Shown here piece by piece: positions 23,287-31,190 of a stretch of 64,000 nt of DNA (position 1 is the stretch's first letter; each line of letters opens with the position of its first letter). The DNA is from Eubacterium ramulus (GTDB taxonomy: Bacteria > Bacillota > Clostridia > Lachnospirales > Lachnospiraceae): positions 1 through 64,000 of the forward strand of contig NZ_JRFU01000061.1 of NCBI RefSeq assembly GCF_003122485.1. Direction: 5' to 3'. A program made the position numbers and the translations under genes. The notes below the pieces were generated by a model. It was not told where the DNA came from. It made no database searches and worked only from the letters and a program-made list of their open reading frames with translations.

Positions 23287-24034
23287 CTTTTCCACCTCCC
23301 AAACCGCACAGCGTTTTCCATATATCTTCTCTGAAATTATCGGCAGTGTTCTCTTTCTTTACTTCTTTTGCCAGATTCCCATCCTGTAGAAAAAGTACCC
23401 GGTCACAAAAGGATGCCGTATAAGCATCATGTGTCACAAGCAGAGAGCTGATGCCAGACCGTTGATTCATCTGTTTCATACATCGCATCACATCCCCGGT
23501 GGTCTTTCGGTCAAGGCTTCCTGTTGGCTCATCTCCAAAAATAATATCCGGTTCATTGATCAGCGCCCTGCCAATCGCAACTCTCTGTTTCTGACCTCCC
23601 GATATTTCCGTAATTCCTTTGTCAGCTAATTTTTCAATGCCGAGCACATCCGCTATTCTTGAAAAACGCTCTTGCTGGATGTTTGCTTCTTTTCGTTCAA
23701 GAATGAGTGGTAACAATATATTTTCTTTTACCGTCAAACTCTCCAAAAGCTGGAAATCCTGAAAAATCATTCCCATATGCTTTCTGCGAAAAAATGCCTT
23801 CTCTTCTTCCGTAAGCTGTGAAAACGTTTCTCCTCCTATTACGGTTTCTCCATCGTCCGGTGTGTCAACTCCGGTCAGCACATGGAGCAGAGTAGTCTTT
23901 CCACTGCCGGATGGTCCCATAATAGCAACCATTTCTCCTTTCATAACTTGCAGATTCACATTCTGCAAAATCCGCATAGTTTCTCCTGCGGTTTTATAAC
24001 TTTTTGAAATATGATTTGCATTTAATACATACAT
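23273..24034 (-). CDS. ABC transporter ATP-binding protein (MacB/BceA-like)
   Basis: 253 residues: Walker A GPSGSGKTTLL, Q-loop MIFQDFQLL, signature ISGGQKQRVAIGRAL, Walker B IIFGDEPTGSLD, switch His VTHD. It drives the FtsX-type permease coded just downstream with a 14-base overlap. Confidence 0.92.
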   Translation of the reverse strand: MYVLNANHISKSYKTAGETMRILQNVNLQVMKGEMVAIMGPSGSGKTTLLHVLTGVDTPDDGETVIGGETFSQLTEEEKAFFRRKHMGMIFQDFQLLESLTVKENILLPLILERKEANIQQERFSRIADVLGIEKLADKGITEISGGQKQRVAIGRALINEPDIIFGDEPTGSLDRKTTGDVMRCMKQMNQRSGISSLLVTHDAYTASFCDRVLFLQDGNLAKEVKKENTADNFREDIWKTLCGLGGGKDDLF

Positions 24035-24081
24035 CGAAATTCCTCCTGATAATAAATTTTAAATTTGATTATCAGAAGTAT

Positions 24082-24432
24082 TTAATCATCCATCCGAACC
24101 GATAGACTGCAAAGGGTAACTCCCGGTCTGAAAGAAAACTCACCTTGTCCGAGGTATTTAAAGCCATCATATACCCAGAGCACCATTATTTCTATTCCAC
24201 CGAAACATATACACTCATAGAAATGCAAACATATACTTTCGCTTATATCGTTTTCACTATTTGACTTTTCCAAACATTCCATCTGCTGTATGACTATACT
24301 TTCCAAATCCCCTTCTGCATAATATCCACTCCAGATTCGGAAATTTAGCGACAAAAGTAAAATCAGCATGATGGAACTTAAAACCATAATAGCAGCAATT
24401 CTCTGTTTTTTTACTGAAATCATATGAATCAA
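24082..24432 (-). CDS. small membrane-anchored protein, unknown
   Basis: About 113-116 residues. One N-terminal hydrophobic helix (IAAIMVLSSIMLILLLSLNF), then a mixed domain with several cysteines (ECLEKS, ICLHFYECICFGG). It lies between the DUF3784 gene and the ABC transporter on the same strand and may be an accessory of the transporter. Not recognised. Confidence 0.55.
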   Translation of the reverse strand: MIHMISVKKQRIAAIMVLSSIMLILLLSLNFRIWSGYYAEGDLESIVIQQMECLEKSNSENDISESICLHFYECICFGGIEIMVLWVYDGFKYLGQGEFSFRPGVTLCSLSVRMDD

Positions 24433-24455
24433 ACCCTATACTTCTGCTTTATCAT

Positions 24456-24464
24456 CTGGAAGTT
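24456..24464 (-). repeat. cassette-border repeat, copy H (one arm)
   Basis: CTGGAAGTT overlapping the stop codon of the DUF3784 gene; short and only suggestive, but in the same position relative to a stop as copies B and C. Confidence 0.3.
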
Positions 24465-24798
24465 ATTTTAATAAATATTTTTCAAATGCTTTGTGCGTGT
24501 CAAAGTGAACCTCTTTGAAAAATAAAACGAGCCAAATAATAAAAGCCGGAATAGCCATATATGGTGTTAAAAAATAAGACAACACTGCTCCTACTAACAT
24601 TATGCCAGCCCATGTAAAACACTGATTTTTTATATCACGAGAAATATGAGCTTTATCATACAATGCCTGTTCTTCTTTCGGTAATGAATTAAATCCCGAA
24701 ACAAATTTAGCCGCTTTTTCTTTAAATATTGCAAATAACACTCCTATAATCACAAATGGAATAACCAAAACTCCACATAGCCAAAACCCTATATTCAT
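24463..24798 (-). CDS. DUF3784-family membrane protein
   Basis: 111 residues from the ATG at 24798, set by AAAGGAGGAATATACT. Three hydrophobic segments; between the first two lies the family-like stretch EKAAKFVSGFNSLPKEEQALYDKAHISRDI. DUF3784 proteins are small Firmicutes membrane proteins of unknown role, often beside ABC transporters or in accessory regions. Border-repeat arms lie on both sides. Confidence 0.75.
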   Translation of the reverse strand: MNIGFWLCGVLVIPFVIIGVLFAIFKEKAAKFVSGFNSLPKEEQALYDKAHISRDIKNQCFTWAGIMLVGAVLSYFLTPYMAIPAFIIWLVLFFKEVHFDTHKAFEKYLLK

Positions 24799-24816
24799 AG
24801 TATATTCCTCCTTTAC

Positions 24817-24834
24817 AAATCCCGATTTGTTCTC
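24817..24834 (-). repeat. cassette-border repeat, copy I (one arm)
   Basis: AAATCCCGATTTGTTCTC directly upstream of the ribosome site of the DUF3784 gene; on the minus strand GAGAAC-AAATCGGGATTT, very like the arm before the methyltransferase. Confidence 0.5.
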
Positions 24835-25049
24835 ACATGATATCATATTTTTTCTTCAATTACATCCACCTAATTTTAATACACTGCCTGTCGACTTGCT
24901 TGACAGACTTTGAGCTGCCCATTGCCCCATAGCGAAAATACAATTTTGCCACGTTGAAACCTCTTTCTCTCTCGTACTTATCACCATATTATAAGCCACT
25001 GTCACACATATTGCTACATTTTTTCAGTGACTTTGCATTTTGGGAAAAA

Positions 25050-25097
25050 GAAAAAACCGACCCTGGCAGTGCTTACTATGCCCTGTCAGGTATCGGT
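25050..25097 (-). terminator. strong terminator
   Basis: Stem ACCGA-CCTG-CAG / CTG-CAGG-TCGGT with a 13-base loop, followed on the minus strand by TTTTTT. It ends a transcript coming from 25.1-25.3 kb. The surrounding 24.85-25.05 kb holds no gene that I can see. Confidence 0.7.
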
Positions 25098-25121
25098 TTC
25101 TTCCATTATCTCAACTTATGT

Positions 25122-25208
25122 TTACTTTTCTCCTCCGCTTTCGATCCAATCTTTCTCTTTTATTTTGCCTTTGATTACTGCAGGTAGAAATTCCTGCTCT
25201 TGTGACAT
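25122..25208 (-). CDS. possible 28-aa peptide or gene tail
   Basis: Reads MSQEQEFLPAVIKGKIK then EKDWIESGGEK, well balanced in composition, 25 bases before the terminator. The frame is open a further 11 codons upstream of the ATG (QRIFTDRQQP), and the ribosome site is poor. It could be a small gene or the tail of a lost one. Confidence 0.25.
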   Translation of the reverse strand: MSQEQEFLPAVIKGKIKEKDWIESGGEK

Positions 25209-25301
25209 AGGCTGCTGCCTATCTGTGAAGATTCTTTGTTAAAGAATGTGATAACTTATGCTTTTTATATACGCCGATTCTATTTTTTCGGAAACTAAAA
25301 A

Positions 25302-25327
25302 AGTACCCACATCTTTGTGAGTACCCT
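25302..25327 (-). terminator. terminator, first copy of a 26-bp direct repeat
   Basis: Stem GTACCCACA / TGTGAGTAC with a short loop, followed on the minus strand by a T run. The same 26 bases recur at 30509-30534. It ends the immunity-like gene array. Confidence 0.8.
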
Positions 25328-25372
25328 TTCGGTATGGATTTTTCCATATGTTATAACTTTATGTAATTTACT

Positions 25373-25780
25373 TTATTCCCAATCAAATTCATCAATACTG
25401 TTTTTGATCTCCGTTGAAACAGAACTATCTTTTTTCAAATCGCGCATAAGTTCAGCAAACATTTCACGCTTTGGATTTTTCATATCATTATAGCAGCGGT
25501 GCACCATCCAGATATTATGTGGAGTTGGATTTTTTCTTACCGAAGAAATCAGTAATTCTTCATACCCATGTTTATAAAATTGCTCTACAAAATGAACCAG
25601 ATCCCCCGGCATTCCAAAATCGACCAGTGGATTTGTACCTATGATTTCTAAAATCGGCTCCACTAATTCAAAAGGTTCTGGATATTGGTTGATAGCATCT
25701 ATCAGATCATCTTCTATATAATATTCTTCACATGGTTTTGCCGCATTTTTCAATCCAGCAATTATCTGCTCTTTCGTCAT
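25373..25780 (-). CDS. small helical protein, immunity-like
   Basis: 135 residues, acidic and mostly helical: PFELVEPILEIIGTNPLVDFGMPGDLVHFVEQF, YEELLISSVRKNPTPHNIWMVHRCYND. It resembles HEAT-like immunity proteins of polymorphic-toxin loci, though I cannot assign a family. Last gene of the minus-strand array before the terminator; a border-like repeat arm lies next to its ribosome site (CCTCCTC on the plus strand). Confidence 0.65.
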   Translation of the reverse strand: MTKEQIIAGLKNAAKPCEEYYIEDDLIDAINQYPEPFELVEPILEIIGTNPLVDFGMPGDLVHFVEQFYKHGYEELLISSVRKNPTPHNIWMVHRCYNDMKNPKREMFAELMRDLKKDSSVSTEIKNSIDEFDWE

Positions 25781-25798
25781 AAATCCATACCTCCTCTA

Positions 25799-25817
25799 AA
25801 AATCCGTTTTTCTCTCT
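25799..25817 (-). repeat. cassette-border repeat, copy J (one arm, weak)
   Basis: AAATCCGTTTTTCTCTC next to the ribosome site of the preceding gene, in the place where copy D lies before the methyltransferase. Confidence 0.3.
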
Positions 25818-25871
25818 GATTTCATAACAACATGGACTATTCCACTAATAAGCTTTTTATCAAAATGTTGC

Positions 25872-26249
25872 TTATTGTTTCATGTTCTTGTCAGCATACG
25901 AATAAAGCTTATCCCAGAAAGCCTCATAATCATTGTTCAGTGCTAGTTTTGAATAACAGCTATCTATACCATCTTGCGACACGTCACCTTCCAATTCAAT
26001 TAAAGCCTGTGCTTCCGTAGTCACCCCTATATCAGTCAGAGCATCGATAACATTTCTATAACTTTTAAACTCTAAACCATCCATAGCCAGCTCTGTGTCA
26101 TAATCAATAACGGTTACGATATTTCTGATCCATGTTGGATAATTTGCTAATTCTTCTCTTACTTCTGGATACTCATAAATGTCCGCCATTTTCTGTACAA
26201 AATCTTCACCATTTGTAAATTCTACCAATGCCTTATCTATAAAATTCAT
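25872..26249 (-). CDS. small acidic protein, possibly DMP19/DUF4375-like
   Basis: 125 residues, strongly acidic: MADIYEYPEVREELANYPTW, FKSYRNVIDALTDIGVTTEAQALIEL, NNDYEAFWDKLYSYADKN. The pattern of a helix pair followed by a short C-terminal helix recalls DMP19-like (DNA-mimic) immunity proteins. Assignment is tentative. Confidence 0.6.
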   Translation of the reverse strand: MNFIDKALVEFTNGEDFVQKMADIYEYPEVREELANYPTWIRNIVTVIDYDTELAMDGLEFKSYRNVIDALTDIGVTTEAQALIELEGDVSQDGIDSCYSKLALNNDYEAFWDKLYSYADKNMKQ

Positions 26250-26285
26250 CTATGCTTGCCTTCTTCCATAAATCACAATCCAAAC

Positions 26286-26723
26286 CTAATCCCACACAAT
26301 TTCCAGACATTGATAATTCTCTGGAATTTCCGGTATACAGGAATAATACAAAGCAGGTTCTGATTCTGTTACTCCATCCGAACACAGCCAGTCGCAATCC
26401 ACAATATTTTCTAATTCATCAGCTTCCATGTCTGTACACACTATGACGGAATCCCCGACAAGGTTTACACGTTCCATTCCGTCCTCTTCCACAATTTCTG
26501 TATCATCATGTAACGCAACACGCACCCATGCTACATTTGGCAGTTTCTCAATCTCTCGAAACTTTTTCCACATTTCATCCAGTGTTGGGCGGCCATTTTC
26601 CCACTGGTTTGGAGCAATCGAATCTTCTTCTGAATTTCCATCAAAAAATTCATCCAGCGTTAATAATGGAAACTTATCCCCATTTTCTTCTAATATTTTT
26701 TTGAATACCTCAAGTGCTATCAT
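26286..26723 (-). CDS. immunity-like hypothetical protein
   Basis: 145 residues, acidic, with tryptophans: LLTLDEFFDGNSEEDSIAPNQ, RPTLDEMWKKFREIE, VAWVRVALHDDTEI, DSVIVCTDMEADELENIVDCDWL. Size, charge and neighbourhood fit an immunity protein of a contact-dependent or secreted toxin. Family not recognised. Confidence 0.6.
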   Translation of the reverse strand: MIALEVFKKILEENGDKFPLLTLDEFFDGNSEEDSIAPNQWENGRPTLDEMWKKFREIEKLPNVAWVRVALHDDTEIVEEDGMERVNLVGDSVIVCTDMEADELENIVDCDWLCSDGVTESEPALYYSCIPEIPENYQCLEIVWD

Positions 26724-26742
26724 AAATACAACATCCCCTCTT

Positions 26743-27369
26743 TCAAATGATATTTCTATATGGCAGTTTTCCTACTTTATGCTTTTGTATCTCTTTCTCA
26801 CATATTTCATGAAGCCTTTCACAATCACTTGACTCCTCGCGAATTTTTTCAAACCATCCTTCTACTCCTCTATCTTTATTTCTAAAAAAAGGATGATTTT
26901 TATCCTTTTGCACATTATTCCAAATATATTCAAGGATATCGTCAAGTATTTTCTTTTCTCCATACCAGCCACACACCAGTGCAATATCTTTATATTCTTC
27001 AAACGATTTTCTCTTTGGATTACTCAAAAAAAGTTTATATCCGTCTACAATTTTATCTAGTGGGACATCACCTTTAAGCGGAATCAACAATTTATTTTTT
27101 AACCTTTCTGCCGAAAACATATATCTTTCTTCATGTTTTTCTAACGCTATTGTTTCACTGGTACACTCTAATGATGTTGTAATGCTAGAATATTCTCTGC
27201 ATAAATTATGTACATAAGCAACTGGTGTATAGTATGTATTTCTGACTACTTTTAAATAAATTCCTGTTATCAATGGTCCTAATCTGTTATCCATTTCAAG
27301 TAATTTTGTCTTTTTTAATTCTGGAAAAAGTTGCTGCCAGTCATCTGTTATCTTCTTTTTTGTTGCCAC
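26743..27369 (-). CDS. hypothetical protein in the immunity array
   Basis: 208 residues: LGPLITGIYLKVVRNTYYTPVAYVHNLC, a central helical part (YKLFLSNPKRKSFEEYKDIALVCGWYGEKK) and a basic tail. No transmembrane segment. Not recognised; same strand and spacing as its neighbours. Confidence 0.6.
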   Translation of the reverse strand: MATKKKITDDWQQLFPELKKTKLLEMDNRLGPLITGIYLKVVRNTYYTPVAYVHNLCREYSSITTSLECTSETIALEKHEERYMFSAERLKNKLLIPLKGDVPLDKIVDGYKLFLSNPKRKSFEEYKDIALVCGWYGEKKILDDILEYIWNNVQKDKNHPFFRNKDRGVEGWFEKIREESSDCERLHEICEKEIQKHKVGKLPYRNII

Positions 27370-27413
27370 CGGTCCATTCCTCTCTTATTCCATATCTTAC
27401 GATCCAATCCTCT

Positions 27414-27548
27414 TTATTTCTCAGCAGATAATATTTCTTTTAACTCATCAATCGTTTTATCCAAAATATCCGATGATATTGGATATTTTCCGGCTTCCCT
27501 ATGCGCTATTGCTTCTTCCAGTCTTCTAAAAATTATCCATTGCATTTT
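27414..27548 (-). CDS. short frame overlapping the SMI1 gene end
   Basis: About 44 codons from an ATG at 27548 (MQWIIFRRLEEAIAHREAGK ... LDKTIDELKEILSAEK), helical and charged like the tail of a small antitoxin-like protein. No clear ribosome site. It overlaps the stop of the SMI1/KNR4 gene by 23 bases. It could be a remnant. Confidence 0.3.
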   Translation of the reverse strand, partial: KMQWIIFRRLEEAIAHREAGKYPISSDILDKTIDELKEILSAEK

Positions 27549-28011
27549 GCAAATTATCTTTAAAAAACTCATAGAAATTATCAAAACGCTCCCGTATACC
27601 ATCTTTATCATATTGACTCCATGATGAAATTTTTCCACTCACACTATCAATACAATAGTAAAATTCATCACAATCTTCTATAATGATATACTTCTCTGGC
27701 AAACCATTTTTTCTTTGTTCCAATGTTATTTCTACAAATTTTGGTTTCCCGTTCTTAAAATACCCCATTATGTCGAACCAATATCCACCACAGCCATATT
27801 CTTTTAAAAACCATATAAAAGGATCTGGAATTTTTAAAGCTAACTTCTGTTCTGCCTGTGCTATTTCGGCATCTGTTGCTCTTTTTCCTAAAAAAGCATT
27901 TCCAAATATAGCCTGATTTTGTTGGATTATAAATTTTAATTCCTTTTGTTCTTCTGAATAACTTTCTTTGTGTGTTTCGTTCTTCTTTTTAAATTTTTCA
28001 AACAATACCAT
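27526..28011 (-). CDS. SMI1/KNR4 (SUKH) family protein
   Basis: 161 residues with the SUKH core: ATDAEIAQAEQKLALKIPDPFIWFLKEYGCGGYWFDIMGY, followed by strand-rich segments (YIIIEDCDEFYYCIDSVSGKI) and FDNFYEFFKD at the end. SUKH proteins are the most common immunity proteins of bacterial polymorphic toxins. No toxin is next to it. Confidence 0.8.
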   Translation of the reverse strand: MVLFEKFKKKNETHKESYSEEQKELKFIIQQNQAIFGNAFLGKRATDAEIAQAEQKLALKIPDPFIWFLKEYGCGGYWFDIMGYFKNGKPKFVEITLEQRKNGLPEKYIIIEDCDEFYYCIDSVSGKISSWSQYDKDGIRERFDNFYEFFKDNLQNAMDNF

Positions 28012-28067
28012 ACCTACATTGTCTCCCTCTACCGTTTTTAATTTCTATAGCAGCAGAATTATCATTT

Positions 28068-28682
28068 TTATTTTCCAAATTTATAGCATTTAGGATACGA
28101 TGTCTTCTGCATCAAAATATCTGCTTTTGATTCTGTAATCTGCTGCACTATAACACATGGCAAGGTATTTACCTGTTGGTAAAGAACACCCGTTGATATT
28201 GAAAGCGCAAATATCTTTTTCGTCTCTGCTAAAAATTTCAATTTTTCGTCCGGCAGTTTTGTAATATAAACATTTCCATATCCGGTATCGTCCTCCTCAT
28301 CATCCATTTCACATCCACTCTCTGCCCATGATTTAAAGTTAAACCATTCTTCTGGTTCAGAGCTTCCAATTTCTGCAGCATCTAAAAATCCACACAGTAC
28401 GGCTCCCTTTTCTGCTTTTATAATGAGTTCCCGATCACCATTATCATTTCCTATGCTTATGTATCCGGGCGCATATTCTGCAAATTCATTACATTCATAA
28501 CTTTCAACAATACTTTGTGTATCGTATAATACGCACAAATTCATAACCATCCCATTTGCATAACGTAAAAATTCTTTGTAGACTTTTGGCAGTTCCCCAT
28601 TGATACGCTTCTCCGCAAAATCGATTTCTTCTTTGGTTACAGGATTATTTTTTTCTATATATTCCAAATTCTTTAGATTCAT
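28068..28682 (-). CDS. SMI1/KNR4 (SUKH) protein with C-terminal extension
   Basis: 204 residues. N-terminal SUKH domain: NPVTKEEIDFAEKRINGELPKVYKEFLRYANG, YISIGNDNGDRELIIKAE, AEIGSSEPEEWFNF. After an acidic linker (CEMDDEEDDTGYG) a second small domain (KLKFLAETKKIFALSISTG ... DILMQKTSYPKCYKFGK) may be a separate binding module. Immunity-type function inferred from family and neighbours. Confidence 0.75.
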   Translation of the reverse strand: MNLKNLEYIEKNNPVTKEEIDFAEKRINGELPKVYKEFLRYANGMVMNLCVLYDTQSIVESYECNEFAEYAPGYISIGNDNGDRELIIKAEKGAVLCGFLDAAEIGSSEPEEWFNFKSWAESGCEMDDEEDDTGYGNVYITKLPDEKLKFLAETKKIFALSISTGVLYQQVNTLPCVIVQQITESKADILMQKTSYPKCYKFGK

Positions 28683-28744
28683 AAAAATACCCCATGCTTA
28701 ATCTTTGATTTTCTTTTGTAATTTGTCTAAAAACCACAAACGCT

Positions 28745-29455
28745 TTATAATGTATACAGTTCTTTACTCATCTTTTTATACGATGCTTTCTCACAGAAAG
28801 ATTTTCGTCTTCGATTAATCATATCAATAACCATTTGTTGAGCAGATTCCTTTGAAGATAACTGACATTGAATGTTTTCAATACAGTAATTATAAAATTG
28901 TTCATGCCATTCAATATAATAATCCCCAGAATAAAAACTGTCCTTTAATCTTTGCAGATAATGTTCAAATACTTCCTTTCCTTCTTCAAAATCCCCTTTC
29001 ATGAAACAGAGCATTGCCAGATGATATAACTCCCAGAATCGTCTATGTTCTGGCAGTTTCTCAACTTGCTCCTGCAAACAGGATTTTGCATATTCCATAT
29101 CTGAAAATTTTCGATATTCGTCTATTTCCTTCAAAGCACTTTTTGCCAGTTTTTCTATGACAATCTGAAACGCCTCATCATCGTTTTTATATTCCACATA
29201 ACCAACACCGGTACTAACATCACATCCATAGTTATATGATAGCATTTTGTTTAGGCTTTCTGTAGATTCCCATAAAAATGAGACTCCGGCATTCAAACTT
29301 GCCCCTTTAGAATAACCATTTGTTGCAAATTCAACGATAATGAAATAGTACCCATTATCATCTATCCAACTTCTTGAACTTCCTATTTGAAACAAATTTT
29401 CTGACTCTAAAAATTCCTTAACAGTTGTTTTGATTATTTTATTATGTGGCAACAT
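28745..29455 (-). CDS. DUF4304-like protein in the immunity array
   Basis: 236 residues. The N-terminal 90 residues (VKEFLESENLFQIGSSRSW, YYFIIVEFATNGYSKGASLNAGVSFLW) follow the DUF4304 pattern of a short helix and a beta sheet. The C-terminal part is helical with WELYHLAMLCFMKGDFEEGKEVFEHYLQRL, like a TPR pair. Function unknown. Confidence 0.55.
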   Translation of the reverse strand: MLPHNKIIKTTVKEFLESENLFQIGSSRSWIDDNGYYFIIVEFATNGYSKGASLNAGVSFLWESTESLNKMLSYNYGCDVSTGVGYVEYKNDDEAFQIVIEKLAKSALKEIDEYRKFSDMEYAKSCLQEQVEKLPEHRRFWELYHLAMLCFMKGDFEEGKEVFEHYLQRLKDSFYSGDYYIEWHEQFYNYCIENIQCQLSSKESAQQMVIDMINRRRKSFCEKASYKKMSKELYTL

Positions 29456-29470
29456 ATAATGCCAGCTCCT

Positions 29471-29935
29471 TTACAATTCTACATTTTTATTTACCGATTT
29501 CTGCGGAATACAATTTAATTTTTTCACCATGAACTCAAATATTTCAGCCTCATATCCTGACGAATATAGCATTTGAAAATTATTGCACTGATGGATAATA
29601 ATATACTTTTGTGTGTTTTCGAAAAAGTCAACCTTGAAATCTGCAGTCAATATTCCATTAAACGCAAGGCGTTTTACACCTTTTACTTTAATAAAATATT
29701 CACCACTTTTTTCATAAAAATCATAATCCAACGTATCATTTACATCATGTACTTTCAATTTTCGAACTATTTCATCTCGCGACAGTTCCGTCCGAAATAT
29801 CAAATCCTGTCCCACATTTTTATATGTTCCATTAGAATATTTCACATATCTTTTCCAACGCATGACAATAATCAGTACGGAACAGACTGCCAATATACAA
29901 AAAAATATATAAAATACTGGAATCCTGTTCATCAT
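29471..29935 (-). CDS. membrane-anchored hypothetical protein
   Basis: 154 residues: one N-terminal helix (VFYIFFCILAVCSVLIIVM) and a cytoplasmic beta-rich domain (VGQDLIFRTELSRDEIVRKLK ... YIIIHQCNNFQMLYSSGYEAEIF). Same strand and array as the SUKH genes; 15 bases separate it from the next gene. Not recognised. Confidence 0.6.
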   Translation of the reverse strand: MMNRIPVFYIFFCILAVCSVLIIVMRWKRYVKYSNGTYKNVGQDLIFRTELSRDEIVRKLKVHDVNDTLDYDFYEKSGEYFIKVKGVKRLAFNGILTADFKVDFFENTQKYIIIHQCNNFQMLYSSGYEAEIFEFMVKKLNCIPQKSVNKNVEL

Positions 29936-29954
29936 GTTCCCTCTCTCTGTTTTA

Positions 29955-30260
29955 CTAATTTTTCGCCATCTCTTTCCAATAGTTCTTCAACATTTCCAGT
30001 ATTCTTTTGGCATCATCAATTTCCGTTTTCTGATTATATTCTCCCATTTCACTGAAAGTTCCGGATTCACTTACAATCCCCAATAACCATTTCCCCAATA
30101 GATTCTTTTTATACTTGAAAACCAAACAATTTATACCGTCCTCATCTGCAAATGCATTTGTATATTCTATCTTCGCCGGTTTCTTTTCCAATTCACTTGG
30201 ATCAGATAACCAATCTTCCAATTCTTCCATTGCATTTTTAATTGTTTTGTTCATAACCAT
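29955..30260 (-). CDS. immunity-like small protein
   Basis: 101 residues, charged, soluble: EELEDWLSDPSELEKKPAKIEY, DGINCLVFKYKKNLLGKWLLGIVSESGTFSEMGEY. First gene of the small-gene array in transcription order. Family not recognised. 30261-30508 upstream is AT-rich and presumably holds the array promoter, which I could not pin down. Confidence 0.6.
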   Translation of the reverse strand: MVMNKTIKNAMEELEDWLSDPSELEKKPAKIEYTNAFADEDGINCLVFKYKKNLLGKWLLGIVSESGTFSEMGEYNQKTEIDDAKRILEMLKNYWKEMAKN

Positions 30261-30508
30261 ACCTGCCTTGTCCCCCTTTTACTGTTCTGGCCTTCTGATC
30301 TGGTTTTTGCATAGATCACATAAAATCTTCTGTATTTTTTATGATCCCAAAAACTCTTTACCTGCCGCTGCTTGTTGCTTTCATTTTACCATACTGCCTG
30401 CCTTTTTCCATCTATATTTTGGCAAATATGGTGCATTGATTACTCTGATAAATATTCCTGGCTTTTGACATAAGTTGATCTAATTATGTGTTTTTAGAAA
30501 TGGAAAAG

Positions 30509-30534
30509 AGTACCCACATCTTTGTGAGTACCCT
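30509..30534 (-). terminator. terminator, second copy of the 26-bp direct repeat
   Basis: Identical over 26 bases to 25302-25327, including the GTACCCACA / TGTGAGTAC stem. It ends the ATPase-nuclease operon and marks the boundary between that pair and the immunity-like array. Confidence 0.8.
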
Positions 30535-30571
30535 CTCAATATAGATTCTGCTTATTTACTTTGTGTTTTGA

Positions 30572-31187
30572 TCACTGAATGTTCAGTTCACCGATCAGTT
30601 TTCTCCCATCTTCTGTCCGCTGCATTTTTACGGCATGATGATGAAACTGCACGATTTCTCCAACATCCACACTGATTCTCCCATTCGCTCTCCGGCTTTG
30701 GTGGCAACGGTTTTCCAAGAAGTGGTACAATGATTTTCGGATCTTCGCTTTGCTCCGAATGCCAAAATCCTGTAGTTTCATAGGTTGTATATACCTCAAC
30801 CTCATCAATATGTATCCCAAGCACCCGTTCCAATGCGCAGACATTAAAATAGCTGGCACGCGTTTTTTGCTTTATCTCATGCCACTTTTTATCATCAACT
30901 TTACTTTTCATTTCGATCAGATGCAAGATCCATTTTCCATCTTTTTTCTGAAGCAACACATGATCTACACTTCTTTGTAATTTCAGGGGACTTTCACGTT
31001 TAAGGAAATTACACTTCCCTTTGTGATCATAATCTTCACAGCATAAGTTATCTCCCTGAATGGTCACCTGCAGCTCGCTTCTGCCAGATTCGCTCTTTTC
31101 CTCCAAGCAGTAAGAATCATTTTCCGGAAGGAAAAAATCTTCTTCCAAAAACTTCTCAATTCCATATGCAATCCGTTCTTCTACCAT
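30572..31187 (-). pseudogene. PD-(D/E)XK-like nuclease of an ATPase-nuclease pair, frameshifted near the end
   Basis: The first ~165 residues are intact and hold a restriction-type core: SVDHVLLQKKDGKWILHLIEMKSK, with D75, E92 and K94 in PD-(D/E)XK spacing, then HEIKQKTRASY. After KPESEW the frame turns basic and unlike protein. In the next frame the sequence continues sensibly as RISVDVGEIVQFHHHAVKM to a stop at 30572. One extra base in the CCC run at 30680-30682 (plus strand) explains this. The catalytic core is upstream of the break, so a truncated protein of 199 residues could remain active. It follows the ATPase gene by 3 bases. Confidence 0.6.
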
Positions 31188-31190
31188 TTA

